Source: Chara braunii (taxonomy: Eukaryota; Streptophyta; Charophyceae; Charales; Characeae). Taken from it: a stretch of DNA of 45,187 nucleotides. Below are positions 1-11,819 of the stretch, one piece after another. The first letter of the stretch is position 1; the number at the start of each line of letters is the position of its first letter. A program made the position numbers and the translations under genes. The stretch covers positions 104,803-149,989 of the forward strand of contig BFEA01000587.1 in assembly GCA_003427395.1 (NCBI GenBank), read 5' to 3'. Below the pieces are notes generated by a model. It did no database searches. It saw only the letters and a list, made by a program, of their open reading frames with translations, and had not been told where the DNA came from.

Positions 1-195
<195 letters not shown>

Positions 196-540
196 CCCAT
201 TTTTTGAAGTTTTTTCTTTATTTATTTTCAAATTTTGCATCTGCATTTGTTTTAAAAACCTCATACCCCTGCAAAAAACAGAAATTCATTTATAAAAAAA
301 TATAGGTGAACTCAGATACCATATATCTCATGATAAAAAATGGAAAAAAAAAAATCCAGTTTTTCTTTATTATTATTTTTTTTTAATTTTTCTGAAATCG
401 AATTTAGTTTTTGATTTTTTTTTTAATCCTAAACAAAGTCAAATTCCAAAAAACAAATATGGGGTTGTAGGGCTTAAAATTCCCTACAACCCTCTTTTTT
501 TTTTTAACCTATTATTTAATTCAGGAACATTCTGGTAAAA
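196..540. other. AT-rich stretch without a gene
   Basis: Dominated by A and T homopolymers. A short inverted pair, GTAGGG and CCCTAC, occurs around 466-490. I see no coding frame, RNA gene or recognisable repeat family. Confidence 0.6.
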
Positions 541-1920
541 TCGGGTCCGCGGCGCGAACCAGGTCGGTCGTGGACGCGGCCCCATCTGCGTTCGCCATCC
601 GAGATCGGACCCGCGTCCGCGGGTGTTTCATAGGGGTACGCCCGACCTACCTAAAGCAAAACAAAATAGGGTACGCAGAACTAGACTGCCCCAACTTAGG
701 GGTATGCCTAGCTTACATGAGTTGAACATATGTCCAGACTGCCCCAACTTAGGGGTATGCCTGACCCAACATAAACTGTGCACATAAAGCATATAACCAG
801 ACCGCCCTAACTTAAGGGTACGCCTGACTTCTGCTTAACTGACGACATGAAGCATATGACTAGACTGCCCTAACTTAAGGGTATGCCTGGTTAGCCTTAA
901 ATAAAGTTTTACGTAGGGCATATGATTAGACTGCCCCAACTTAGAGGTATGCCTAACTTGCCTAAACAAACACAAACGACGAATGATCAGACCGCCCTAA
1001 CTTAAGGGTATGTCAAACCTACATAACATCAACGACAAGGGCATATCGCTAGGCTGCCCCAACTTAGGGGTACGCCTAGTTAGCTGAAACAGTTTAAGTT
1101 ACATAAGGGAATGCGACCAGACCGCCTTTAAGGGTACGCCTGATCTGCCTAAACAAGTTATAGACGATGTATGACTAAGCCGCCTCAATTTAGAGGTACG
1201 CTTAGCCTCCGTAACAATAGTTCAAAAAACCATAAATACTTTGAACAAACTTTATAATTTTCTTTCTTCTTAGGCAGATAGTCAGACCTACCCAACTTAG
1301 GGAGACATCCGACCCTGCCTCGTGTTTAAAAGGGAAAATAAAAGAAGATTTATACTAACTCTCTACCCCTTTTGTATTATCACGAGCATGATAGGACTGA
1401 AATGCCCTAATTTAAGGGTACGCTGAGTCTGCCCGGGTTACCTTCATTTCATATTCTTCATTTGTCTCTCTTTCCTTTTTGTTCTACCTGACTTACTGAC
1501 CGACTTTCCCAACTTAGGGTGCCCGGTCTGCCAGATAATATAAGTTCATATAATATATGTATAAAATTCATACTTTGGTTGACCATTAAGTTCACAGCTT
1601 ATAGCTAAGCCGCCCCAACTTAGGGGTACGCTTAGTCTTATGCCCTTGTCCCCCTCTAAAGAAAACATACACAGAACAGGGTCGACTCAATTTAGAATAT
1701 CCCCAACTCTGATTTCAGCAACCCAAAAGAAACATCATGATTCTCAGCCTTCCCAACTTAGGGTGTCCGTCCTCCTGTTCATAAACCCTCAAAAGAAACA
1801 GCGACTGGTCCGTCCAACTTAGGATAGGCCCAGTCCTAAAAGGTCATACATTCAACCCAACAAACAAAAATAAAATACAGCACTGAACCCACTCAACTTA
1901 GAGGGATCCAGCCTAGGGTT
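541..1920. repeat. Array of about 16 short hairpin repeats with conserved AACTTA loop
   Basis: About sixteen copies of a 31-nt imperfect palindrome recur every 50-110 nt. The core is CCCC-AACTTA-GGGG or CCCT-AACTTA-AGGG, flanked by outer arms about six bases long. Perfect outer arms are visible at 1049-1079 (CTAGGC/GCCTAG), 1175-1205 and 1605-1635 (CTAAGC/GCTTAG), 1498-1528 (GACCG/CGGTC) and 1803-1835 (GACTGG/CCAGTC). The sequence between copies is not conserved. The loop stays AACTTA (AATTTA in two copies) while inner and outer arms change in matching pairs. A related array precedes homologous sequence in copies A and B, so this is probably one end of an LTR-like unit. The function is unknown. 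Confidence 0.85.
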
Positions 1921-2360
1921 GACCTAGTCAAACGCATGCAAAATGCCCTCCTCCCGCCTTCCCTTTTTTTCCCTTTTCTTAATTCAAACAGATCAAATAT
2001 CTGACTCTCATACAAATTCATTCCTTTCAGTTCACAGTGGTTTTTTGAAAATAAAGTACAAACAAGAATAAAGTCAAAAATAGATAGTCTTTATCATGAT
2101 CTCAGTTAGAAAAAGGTAATAGATTTAGGGGAATATGGTATCACACGAGTAAAACGAGAATATACCTGAGTGTTCCCTGTCTCCAGAACCCCGTCGGGGC
2201 TCCGGCAGAGCTCCCGCAATCGGTGGGCTGACCTCCCATAAGGTTTTGCTGCGGTCCTACGGGTTGCAATCCCGCCTGCCGCCTTAAGAGACGGTTAACG
2301 GAGACCTCAATTTCCAGACCACTTGTCAGACCATTTATAACAAAACCCAAGGGTCATTTT
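1921..2360. repeat. Diverged copy of the LTR-like unit, part 1
   Basis: From GGTTGACC at about 1918 to the 'cggtcctacgggttgcaatc' stretch near 2252-2280, this matches 9974-10345 and 18012-18385 in order and orientation. The best conserved block is 2165-2285, including 'ccggcagagctcccg'. On the minus strand the matching block reads as an open stretch ending at an AG/GT step near 2166, but the copies carry stops upstream in that frame, so I do not call a gene. Confidence 0.7.
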
Positions 2361-2705
2361 AACCAAACTTGCCACCAATTCATAGAGTGAAGATCATACT
2401 AACTACTTAAAAAAAAAAAAAAAAAACTTTAAAAACCTACAAAACACCAAGGCAAAAATATGTTTTCATGCGAAATTCACCGTTTTCAGTTTTGAGGATT
2501 TTCAGGATTTTTTAGGGCTAGCCAAAACAGGTAACTGCAGGACCCCAACAAACATCAAACTTGGCACACAGAGACCTTCACCAAAAATAAAACAGGGAAA
2601 AAGAAAAAAAAACTGAAAAAACTGAAAAAAATGAGCTCCAATGCACTTTTCAGGGTTGAAGGGGTTAACCAGGGCTGAAAAGTGGGGGTTCCTGTTAACC
2701 GCTTA
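2361..2705. other. AT-rich insertion interrupting the repeat homology
   Basis: This stretch, with an A run near 2408-2426, is absent at the matching place in copies A and B, where homology passes directly from the 'cgcctgccgcctt' block to 'cctctcgtaacc'. The homologous sequence resumes at about 2710. No terminal repeats or target duplication were clear, and I see no gene. Confidence 0.45.
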
Positions 2706-3900
2706 TGTTCGCCTTCCTCTCATAACTTTAGACTGAACTTAGAGTAAAAAGGGCAGAAAAAGATGTCATTGAGTCTCTCAGATACAAGAGATCTTGGATC
2801 TCTTCAGGGCCCCGCAATGGAAGCCAAGGCGCAGTAGAGGTAGTCAGATATTCGACCGAGATGCAGAGTAACAAAGTTAAAAAAACCTCTGACAACCCTC
2901 CAAGTCGTTGTCGTGACCTGTTCGCAAAGGCCTAATCAAGCTCTCAAACTGCCGCACTCCAACTGCTGACTAAAGACGCAGTGCGCAGTCTAGAAACACA
3001 CTGTTCAAATAGAATAAGCCCTGTGTGCTACCTGAAACACAGTAATCGCAGTCAAGCTCGACTGGATGGTGCTCACATAGCAGTTCGGATTGCAGCAATA
3101 TGACAAGGTGTAGGCAAAGCAGCCACCCGCCTGATACAATCTCAGCTAGCAAAACCCGTCACTCAGCAACACATGGTTGTTGGTGCAAGCTCAGATCTCT
3201 ACTGCAACAGTCCGTTACTACCAACAGCAGCCAACATAGGTCTCCAAGGATCAGTGATGTTCTGCTAATGACAATAGGAGCACCGCCTTGTGGTTCAATA
3301 ATGTACTTTTGTCTGATGAAGTAGCCAAAAATCATCAATTTTGAATTCCACAGATCAAAGACCCAGTAACACCCTCGATCCCTCAACAATAACTTGGACT
3401 ATAGTTGCCACAATTACTGAATCTCGGCTGAAAAGTCTTGCCTTTGTGGCAATCTGCAGTTTTTGGAACAACCCGCTCTTGTAATCAACCGTATCAGCCA
3501 GGAAGGTTATCAGCAGCAATAGGCCCGTGGCAAATAGCTATCGACACGAGTGTCCTCCTTCTTCTACGTAACACATTTGGAGATCTCAGCAACAGCTCAG
3601 GGCCACCCATGCAATAGTTGTTGTGTTCGACCAACTGTAATGGCGGTGGACTTCTCTACCGCTGCAAAAAGCAGTGGCTGCAGCAGTTTAGACAAGGCAA
3701 AACTGCTATAGCAGTGTCGTCTTGAATGCCGGTGTTACTGCAAAACTCCGATGTTGCTCAGCCTAGCCCACCATCTTCTGATCTCGTGCCAGCAAGCTCA
3801 CCCCCAAGCTTCTTTCAACGATTTGTCAGTAGACTGTCGGTATTCGCACAAGTGGGGCCTTGCTTCTCGGGTCCTCCGACCTCGTGAATCCTAAGCATTC
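2706..3900. repeat. Diverged LTR-like unit, part 2 (CAG-rich)
   Basis: 2710-2860 matches 10340-10490 with many differences (shared 'gccttcctctc', 'gggcagaaaaa', 'gcaatgg.agcca'). Beyond that, CAG/CAA-rich sequence resembles the composition of 10630-10900 but I cannot align it by eye. Reading frames here are short and overlapping on both strands, so I call no gene. Confidence 0.45.
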
Positions 3901-6470
3901 TCAGGCCGCTACGCGGGTCTTCTCCTTATCAGGTAAACCAGATAGGCACCTCATCCTTGCAAAACCCGTTGAACAGTCGCACGTCGGTATTACTGCGCTC
4001 CCTCGTTTGAGTTTCTTCAAGCCTCGCCTTGCTTGTCCACAGTTTATTGTCGTCTGGCCCCGGTGGACACCTCTTGAAGATCGTGATTGGCAGCCATCAT
4101 AATAGGTAAGCCCCTCTCGCTCTCTCTCTCACCTGACTTTGCTGTCTGCGCTGCACCCAATACCGGGCAAAACGAGGAATGAGTCTTCCGCAAAAACATG
4201 GAGAGGATGCACTTGCTCAAGAAGGCGACTACTAGTACAGTCTGACAACGACCAGCGTGCAATCTCTCATCAAGTACGCAACCTGGCGATGAATCATTCT
4301 CCTAATTATGGAGAGATACAACGGTGTAAGGAAGGCAGTCACGAGTATGAGTTTTAGTGGGAACATCACAGTGCACTGCCAACGAGGACCGTTGGTGCGA
4401 CCGCTGGAAAGTACGATCGTCAGCATGACCTCGATAGAGAATCAGCACAAGCAGCGTTGGGGTCATAACAAAAGGTACAAGCAACAACAGGTTCCTAACA
4501 TCAATGGTGGGATAAAGACGATGCGCAACAATGATCAGCTAGATAAGAAACGAGTCGGGATACTATCGAGCAAACTAGGAATGAATCTTCCTCTAGAACA
4601 TAGTCAGATGCGCCCCTGCCACTTCGCCTTCCAAGCTGCAGCACCCGCGTTCTGATTCATGTGATTCTCTCTCTCTTGATTTATCTAACTCCTTATCCTT
4701 TCCAACGATTGCCCCTCGTATGCGAATGCACCTGGTTATTAGTATGGCTAGGTTAAACCAAATTTAGAACGGAAGAAAAAAGTAGGTCATCTGAATGTCA
4801 ATCACGGACAGTACGATCATCAATATGTAACATGGTGGCAAATGTGGATGTAAGCAGCATATTAACGAATGTGATAATGGCCATCACGACCTGTATGACG
4901 ATCTAAGCGCATGATGACGGCTGATAAAAAGACCAGCACCTCGGCGACTGCCATGGAGAGCAACGCCTTACCGATTACAACGCCGAGGGGTTGATCGATG
5001 GATAATGCCACTCTCAAGATGACAGCGGTAAGCCAAATAGGCAGTGTCATGGCGACCCTGAAGACTGCCGAACTGAATCCGACTGCCCCTAGTTAGTGAA
5101 AAATGATCATGATGGTCTCGTTATGTACTACGATGGAGGTGGGCATACACACTGGTCCACAGGTAAGTCTCTAACCTTGTTGTCGCCTCAAGCTACTTTC
5201 ATCGGTAGGATGGGCAGCACTCCGCCCGATCGGTAAGTCCCCTGCCTTACTGCCACCTCACGTGCTACTTTCATCGGTAATATGAGCAATTTCTGAATAA
5301 ATCTCCCGCTGAAGCACGTCTGGATGCATCACCTTGTGAGTGCGAAGATCTCCCTCCGATGCTTCGTTGTCAAACATGGCGATGATGAGCATTACGACGA
5401 AGGTGACTACGATGGTGGGCTCAAGGACCCATGGGACGAACGCAACCGCCACGAGGTTGTACGATGCCTACGGTTACGAGCAGCACAACAAGCACCTTGG
5501 TCGAGATTGCGACCACCACCCCGAGCGGCAGCTTGACCTCCAAGACTAGCACAACGAGCATCATTGTGCGGCCCTGCTTTCGTGCTCACGCAAATGTGCA
5601 AAATGAGAATGAATCCTCCCCTAGAATAGGGGAGGTGCACGTAACCCTATCATATGGTCAGGTACGTACTTCTTCTTCAATCCTAATCGGTTCCTCCCTC
5701 AACTTCACGACGTTGATCTCCTCTGTGGCACAATGCATTGGTCCCCCACTCACTCTTACTTCTCTTCCACTCCTGCTCGAGGCACCAGGTCGGGACTGGC
5801 ACTAGGTGCGTTCAGATCGTATTGGCCCACCATAGAATGAGCAGCACGAAAGCTGGCAGAATCCTGGTCGCGCCCTTCAACCGAGCAGTCGGGCAGCCTT
5901 GCGATCATCTCTCCTTTCCCCTTCTTTCTATGGAATAGGAGATTGAAACTTCCCTTAGAATACGGGAAGGTGCACTAGCGTCGAGGTCATTCTCTTGCTG
6001 CTGCGCCCGTACTCGGAAGAAACACGACTGAACCTTCCCCTAAAAGAGGACAAGGTTCATGTCTCAAGGTGAATGGCACGACATAGTCGACCTCCACCTT
6101 CGACCATATTGAGTAGCACTTCCATATCCGGATCCCGAGGATGAGCATAAGCTGGATCGTGGAGTTGCGACCACTGACTATGAGCAGCACGACCATGACT
6201 TATGAGATAGTCGGAGGTGCTCAGCTCCCTGCACATTGTCCACACTACTCAACTCATGTAGACGAACATCTCGATAGGACACAAGCACATGCATCACCCT
6301 TCTTCCACGATAAGTACTCCTCCCTTTCCTTACACCCCTTCTCCCTTTCTTCGTCTTCGTCAATTTCCTGTTACCTTCCCCTTCTATTAACATACATATT
6401 AGCGCTTCTCCCGAAACTTTAGTCTCTCAATCGAAACTCCCCACTGTAAACTGCATTGTCTTATAGCTCT
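3901..6470. other. Degenerate region with a second hairpin family, no gene seen
   Basis: No protein domain is recognisable in any frame. The stretch carries repeated phrases (gagcagcac, catcggta, ctcgctctctctctc) and five scattered copies of a motif around GAATGAATCYTCCCCTAGAA, listed separately. It may be decayed interior of an LTR-type element, but that is inference from its position between related units. Confidence 0.4.
4174..6062. repeat. Dispersed hairpin motif GAATGAAYCTTCCC..GGGAAGGTGCAC, five copies
   Basis: Copies lie at about 4174-4216, 4577-4620, 5608-5640, 5941-5976 and 6028-6062. The copy at 5615-5635 is a perfect 9-bp hairpin (CCTCCCCTA, loop GAA, TAGGGGAGG). The copy at 5949-5969 keeps CTTCCC/GGGAAG and the copy at 6030-6058 pairs GAACCTT with AAGGTTC. 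The two upstream copies are degraded. The design resembles the AACTTA family but the loop differs. Confidence 0.65.
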
Positions 6471-6663
6471 GTTCGTTGGCCGAAAACATCTCTAGGATAG
6501 ACTCGGCCAAAAACACCTATTTTGAACCCTCGTCGGGTTCATCAGAAGGGACTGCTACCTAGGTCTTCGTGCAGGAACCATGCTAATCCTTTCTACATCG
6601 CTCCAGTTTTAACAGATATCCTGAAGGACTGTGGCTAAGTTCCGGTCTTGAGATATCATCGCG

Positions 6664-6737
6664 AAACTGACCAGGCCCTGACAATTCAAAAATATTTGGT
6701 TTTACTCGTAAACTTCCATCGTCCAGGTCTGAACAAG
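6664..6737 (-). repeat. Fragment of the tRNA-like SINE family seen at 22723-22950
   Basis: The 74 bases starting GCGAAACTGA and ending GGTCTGAAC match 22800-22874 with about eight differences, including 'aatatttggttttactcgt'. The part with the A box is absent here, so this is only the tail portion of that family if the orientation is minus, as the A box of the full copies suggests. Confidence 0.65.
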
Positions 6738-8275
6738 GTGTCGAGCGCATCGGTCTGACACCACTCAGAGGTAGCGCGGGACCCTCCCGGCCGCGTCACG
6801 CAGGAGTCAGAGTACACATCCCCGTTGTGGTATATACACGGAGCTTTCGTAAGCCGCTCCGGCCGGGTGTGCCAGCCATACCTCTCGCGAGCCCCTACGA
6901 CAGGACAGGGCCTACGTGAGGCACGACTACCTCTACCTTATGGGAGCTGTCACCTCCCTTCGGTGGGCGTATCCCCGCCGAGCTACCAGTCCAAAGTACG
7001 AAAGCTGATCAGCTGCAATCGCAGAGGTGGACCAGCCGAGGGCGTTTCTCGTTCACTATAGCATAAGGGGTACACGAGGTACTACGCCTCTATCGTACCC
7101 GCACGCGAACCGACGTCTTGGGGGGGCTGAGGTCCCAAGCGCGGCTCGTCGTCGGTCGACTAGGACGTATCCCACGCGCCACGCACACAACACTACAAGG
7201 TACACAATAGTAAAGTGCGCGCATACACGCACACGGGTACTGAACGACACGAAGGACGTACAACGCGACACACTCCTAGTCCCTTTTGTATCCAACCCAT
7301 AACTTTGAACAGTGGAAGTCGGTAACTGCCGTACGCGAGGTTTAGTATAAGATCGCTCGAACGTAGGATCCACGCATACCAATTCACTATGCAGCGCTAC
7401 GAGAGTAACGGCGATGGCGGCGCATTATGTGGTGCCCATACCCGAATGGCCTATTCTGAGCCATGCGGTTGCTTCCAATGCTCAGGCGTCGGCTGAAGGG
7501 CGCGCAAAGGGGAGGTAACCCTTTAGCGGGTGCAAAACCAGCCTGAGGGCCTTACCGCCTTCTGCACCCTGAGGTGTCCCAAAGGGTGCGGGGTAAGACG
7601 GTCCCTAGGGCAGGAAGGGATTTGGAGCGGTGGTGAGTTGTTTGGCGCATCACCAGCGACACGCTGACCCTTCCGCCCGAAACTTTATCGTTCCACCAAA
7701 ATAAATCCCAACAAGGAAAGTACCTTCGACTTTTATTGGAATTGAACCTTGTCAGAGTTAGTCTTGGGACTTGGGTCGTCCAGGGCGAGGACCATCGTAT
7801 TCTAGGCTCAGGGCTAACGTCCGACCACGATTTCTTCAGAAGCGTATATATGAGTAGTTGGGTCATTCTCTCCCCTCTATTCATTCCAACCCTTGATTAG
7901 GTCCTTAGCACGCGGACCCTTCAGGCCACACAAGTACCCTACATAGGTATGCATACATACACATATACACACATATATACACATATGGGAATAAACGTAT
8001 GACGATCACATCTCACAATCACAGTGGCTCTCCTCATGCACATATATAAGATCGCAGGGCAGTCCAATCCAATAATCCAAGTCACAGAACATACCTGCAA
8101 CCACATCAAAGAGTCAAGCAGAAGTCCACATACTACACGGAGTCAACTCCAACCAATCTCCATGCTCATACCCTTCGCCTCAGCCATGCAAGCCCCAACC
8201 CTCAGCCAACCAACCTTAAGTAAATACTCAGTACCTTTGTTAAATGGTCATTCAATAAAAGTCCGAGTGAAACCT
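6738..8275. other. No gene seen; GC-rich then TA/CA-rich sequence
   Basis: 6738-7900 is GC-rich with short conflicting frames on both strands and no domain I recognise. 7944-7990 is a TA/CA-rich simple-sequence patch (catacatacacatatac-like). No RNA gene is evident. Confidence 0.4.
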
Positions 8276-8600
8276 TAAGAAAACAGAAAAGATCACCGGG
8301 GCTGAAACCTCTTTAGGTTGAGTAAGGAGAGTGGGTTGAGGTTGAGTCGTAAACCGACGAATCGGCAACCGACCTGTTATATGTGATAACAGAAGGTGAT
8401 CCTTGTAGGATCAAGCTAAATCTAGCCCGAGTCCTGAAACAATCGATCAACGAGACCTGTAACACAAAACAGGCCAATTCCAAACTAAGTCTACAGGTCT
8501 ATAGAAGGTAATCTATATATCACGATCCCCACTCAAATCATCCTAGTTAACTAGGCTAAAGTCTATCTCTAGATAGCACTCAGCAAAAGGTGAATCTCGT
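8276..8600. repeat. Cluster of short perfect palindromes
   Basis: At least five perfect small hairpins fall in 275 bp: AACCT/AGGTT (8306-8319), TGTTAT/ATAACA (8375-8391), TGATCCT/AGGATCA with loop TGT (8397-8413), CCTAGTTAACTAGG (8542-8555) and CTATCT/AGATAG (8563-8576). No coding frame is present. Confidence 0.65.
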
Positions 8601-8639
8601 CATAGTCTCCCCTACATATGTCGTCACTTGTCCAAATAT

Positions 8640-9060
8640 AGTCTAACTCCTCTGAATTAGGAAAATTTCGGCAGCGCTTCCCGTAGAGAAAGTGCTAGTC
8701 CAAAATTTATACAAGGCTAAGTTTGGAATCTGAAAATGACTTTGATCCTTCAAGGTCCAATTTTGGCTAACTCCCTGAATCAATAAAAATTTAGGCAGCA
8801 CCTCTTTTAGGAAAGGAGGCTCCCCAGATTCTTACTAAGTCAACGAGTCATCAAGGCCGGATCCTGCAGAAGTCAAAGTTTTGACTAACTCCTTGATTTT
8901 GTAGAAATTTCGGCAGCGCTTCCCGTAGAGAAAGTAGCTTACCAAGACTTATACAAGACCAAGCGTGAAATAAACGATCCCAGAAAATGCAGAAATCGAT
9001 CTAAGTAAAAAAGGCGAGCCCAGAAAATGCAGGAATTGACTCTAACTCCTATGGCTCTAG
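8640..9060. repeat. Three spaced copies of an AAATTTCGGCAGCGCTTCCC motif block
   Basis: Blocks at about 8641-8690, 8771-8820 and 8882-8940 share 'ctaactcc.tgaatt', then 'aatttcggcagc', then a C-rich half and 'gtagagaaag'. Spacing is about 110-130 bp. Similar GGCAG-TTCCC motif arrays are, from memory, found in noncoding parts of some plant Ty3/gypsy elements; I cannot confirm the relationship here. Confidence 0.55.
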
Positions 9061-9229
9061 CACGTGGCGAACAACTACAGCAACTACCTATCAAAAATCC
9101 AAACTCGGACTAAGAGGTGGCATCACTCAGTCACACGCAGGCCAAACCCCAAACATGCACTCTCTCACCATCCCCAAGTTACCTTAGCAACCAATAGTTC
9201 GTAGTCTTTTAATGATTTGTCCCTTATAC

Positions 9230-10000
9230 CCAGCTTACATAGGGCATAAGGCTTGACCACCCAAACTTATGGAACATGTCTAGCCAAGCAAAGAAGTATA
9301 CACAAACACAAGGCACAACAACTTTTCTCTTCTTTGGGCATGTGACTAGGTCATCCTAGTCGCCCTGAACAGTTTAAGTATCCAAGGTTTATATAATTGT
9401 TTGTACTTAGTCTTTTGAGGTAGCATATAGCTGAGNCGATCATCTTCAGCTCAANACTCAGCCTNCCCCNTCGTACCACAAGTTTATTCTTAGTTAAGTA
9501 CTCTCTTCAGTTGGTGATAAGCTATAGTCAGGCCACCCAAACTTATGGAACCCTGCCTAACTAGCCTGTTCGTAGGTAGTGTAATAGTAAAGTATATCAA
9601 AGTTAGAGCCTTCCGGTTCCAGCATGTGCGAGACGTTGGACCAAGACCACCCAAACTTATGGAACATGTCTTGGTCCTCAGCCTGGTTTATTTCTCTTAG
9701 ACCAAAGCAGAAAGAGATAGAGTCACCCAAACTTATGGGACATGCTCACCTCCTCGTTCAGAAACCAAAGAAGCTGACAAAAATCTCAAACAAACAAGGC
9801 TGCCAAACTACCCAAACTTATGGATTTGACTGGCTCCTGAAAAAGCAATCACATACAACCCTCATAAGTCAGAGCAACGAGACCACCCAAACTTATGGGA
9901 CATGTCTGACTCTCCAGGCAATACAAAATAAAACACAGCACTGGGCATTCCCAAACTTATGGAACTAACCCAACCTTTGGTTAACCCGGTCAAACTTCAT
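9230..10000. repeat. Second AACTTA-loop hairpin array (CCCAAACTTATGG type)
   Basis: Seven copies of a CACCCAAACTTATGGRA core lie near 9253, 9534, 9648, 9723, 9813, 9890 and 9948. The copy at 9638-9677 has a perfect 10-bp outer stem, GGACCAAGAC with GTCTTGGTCC. Others (9249-9281, 9527-9562) pair with one mismatch. The loop AACTTA is shared with the 541-1920 array but the inner stem is CCCA/TGGG or CCA/TGG. Single unknown bases stand at 9436, 9455, 9465 and 9470. Confidence 0.8.
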
Positions 10001-11819
10001 GCAATACTGTCTTTCTCCCACCCTTCTCCCAGATGCAATCTCACAATCTGCTTTTAGTCAAGTAATAAAACTGAAACTGACATTATCCATGCGTTCCTTT
10101 ATTTAGTCTGGTTATGTCCTGAATAGAAAGCAACAACTATAGGGACCGGCAGACATACATCAATCAACCATAGGGGGATATGCAAACATGGGTGTAGTGG
10201 GGGTATATAGATAGAAAGAAGTTACCTGATGGTTCCCTGCCTCCAGAACCTTGCCTAGGTTCCGGCAGAGCTCCCGTAATCGGTGGGTTGACTCCCCACA
10301 GAGCCTTGATGCGGTCCTACGGGTTGCAATCCCGCCTGCCGCCTTCCTCTCGTAACCAATAGATTAGACTTAGACTGAGAAGGGCAGAAAAACAAAGTTT
10401 AAGACGCTCAGATCCAAGAGGGGTGCACTCACACTCGCGAGAGAGGGCCTTGTTGACTTCGATCGCTTGAGGGCCTTGCAATGGCAGCCAACTGACAGCT
10501 TGGTCAACATAGTCACCCAGTCGAAGTAACCCCCCTCCTGACGACCTCCTACTCGTAGCCCTAACTCCCTACTCGTCCAACCTGACCACCCCTTCAAAGC
10601 TCCACACCTCTCCTCAACCTAATCGCAGCTACGCAGCCGCCGGTAACAACCCTTTGGGAGGCAGCAGTAGTACTCAACGGCGGCCAACAGTAATGGCAGC
10701 AATCACCAACAGCCTACAACAGCGGCGACCAGCACCAAGGCCACAGTCAACAGTAGCGGCTTGTCCCATCATGCAACAGCAGTCTGCCACAGCATGCAGC
10801 AGCAGATCGTGCGGGGTGCAGCAGCCCTTAGATGCGGCAACAGTACCCTGCGGCGATCACTGGCAATAGCAGCAGCCACCAACAGCCGCAGCCACCCGCC
10901 TCCTTCAGACGCCGCACTGACCCCACCGTAAGAAAGAACAGGGAGAGCGTACAACAATGGTGTACAACAATGCCAACTACAACAACTTCGGCCCGTATAT
11001 AGCACATGCTTTAGCAGCTAATCGACGACAACAACCGCTCGCAATGCTTTCAACAGTAGCAACCCCTCCGCTGTACTCTCAGTATGAGCTAAGCTTTACA
11101 ACGCTCAGTGCATTAGGGCCGCATGTATAGTGACGCACTGTAGCAAGACACTCTGAATACTAACCAGAACAGCAACACGCCTCGAAAGGCCAAAGTCAAC
11201 TAGATCACTTCCTCAATCGAATGGCGCGGCTGAATGCCCGATAATGTACAGCGCAGAACAGATAGTGCAGCAGTGTACTATAACTAGTGTAATTACACCC
11301 GCGGCAGTATTACCGCGAGAGCGCTATTACCCAGCAACCATTCCTTGCGAAGGACATCAGCCAACCTGCTACCGTAGTAGTGGCTTACGAAATCAGTAGC
11401 ACGGGGTTTCAGAAGGAATGGCAGCAACTGCTTGCAGCCCGAGTAACACAACGTACCGCGTGTGTATGACGTCTGTGTCCAGCAAAAACCTAATGGCATA
11501 CTAACAAGTCTGCGTCAAGGCACAACAGGTGCACAACACACAGACGCGGCGCACACCTCCAGTGCCCTGTCCAGACACAGCAGCGACCCGTTAGCCGCAG
11601 TAAAACAACACTGTGGTGGAGCGGGACCCCCCCCGAGTGTGCTGGTCCTTCCTACCAGCGGCTTACGTGACCAGTGTACGTTGGTCGTCGTCCATGCCTT
11701 AGTTACTTAGACCGGAGGTCCCATTACTACCTTAAACTTGTATTGAGCGTCGCACTGGCTTGCAATCCTAACCTCAACGCCGTTGCCATGCCCAGTACTG
11801 TGCCCCCTGGTGCCGGTCG

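Noticed and set aside
541-1920. CRISPR array: about 31-nt palindromic repeats with roughly 20-80 nt spacers
   Set aside because: The repeats diverge and their arms co-vary, spacer lengths are irregular, there are no cas genes, and the context is a eukaryotic repeat landscape.
10340-10597. Minus-strand frame running through the conserved 'RLRELCRNLGKVLEAGNHQ' block to an AG/GT step
   Set aside because: Copies A and B have in-frame stops, copy C is interrupted by an insertion, and no acceptor or further exon was found.
11293-11499. 68-codon minus-strand frame conserved in copy B (19329-19535)
   Set aside because: No domain, no neighbours, and the surrounding noncoding sequence is equally conserved between the copies.
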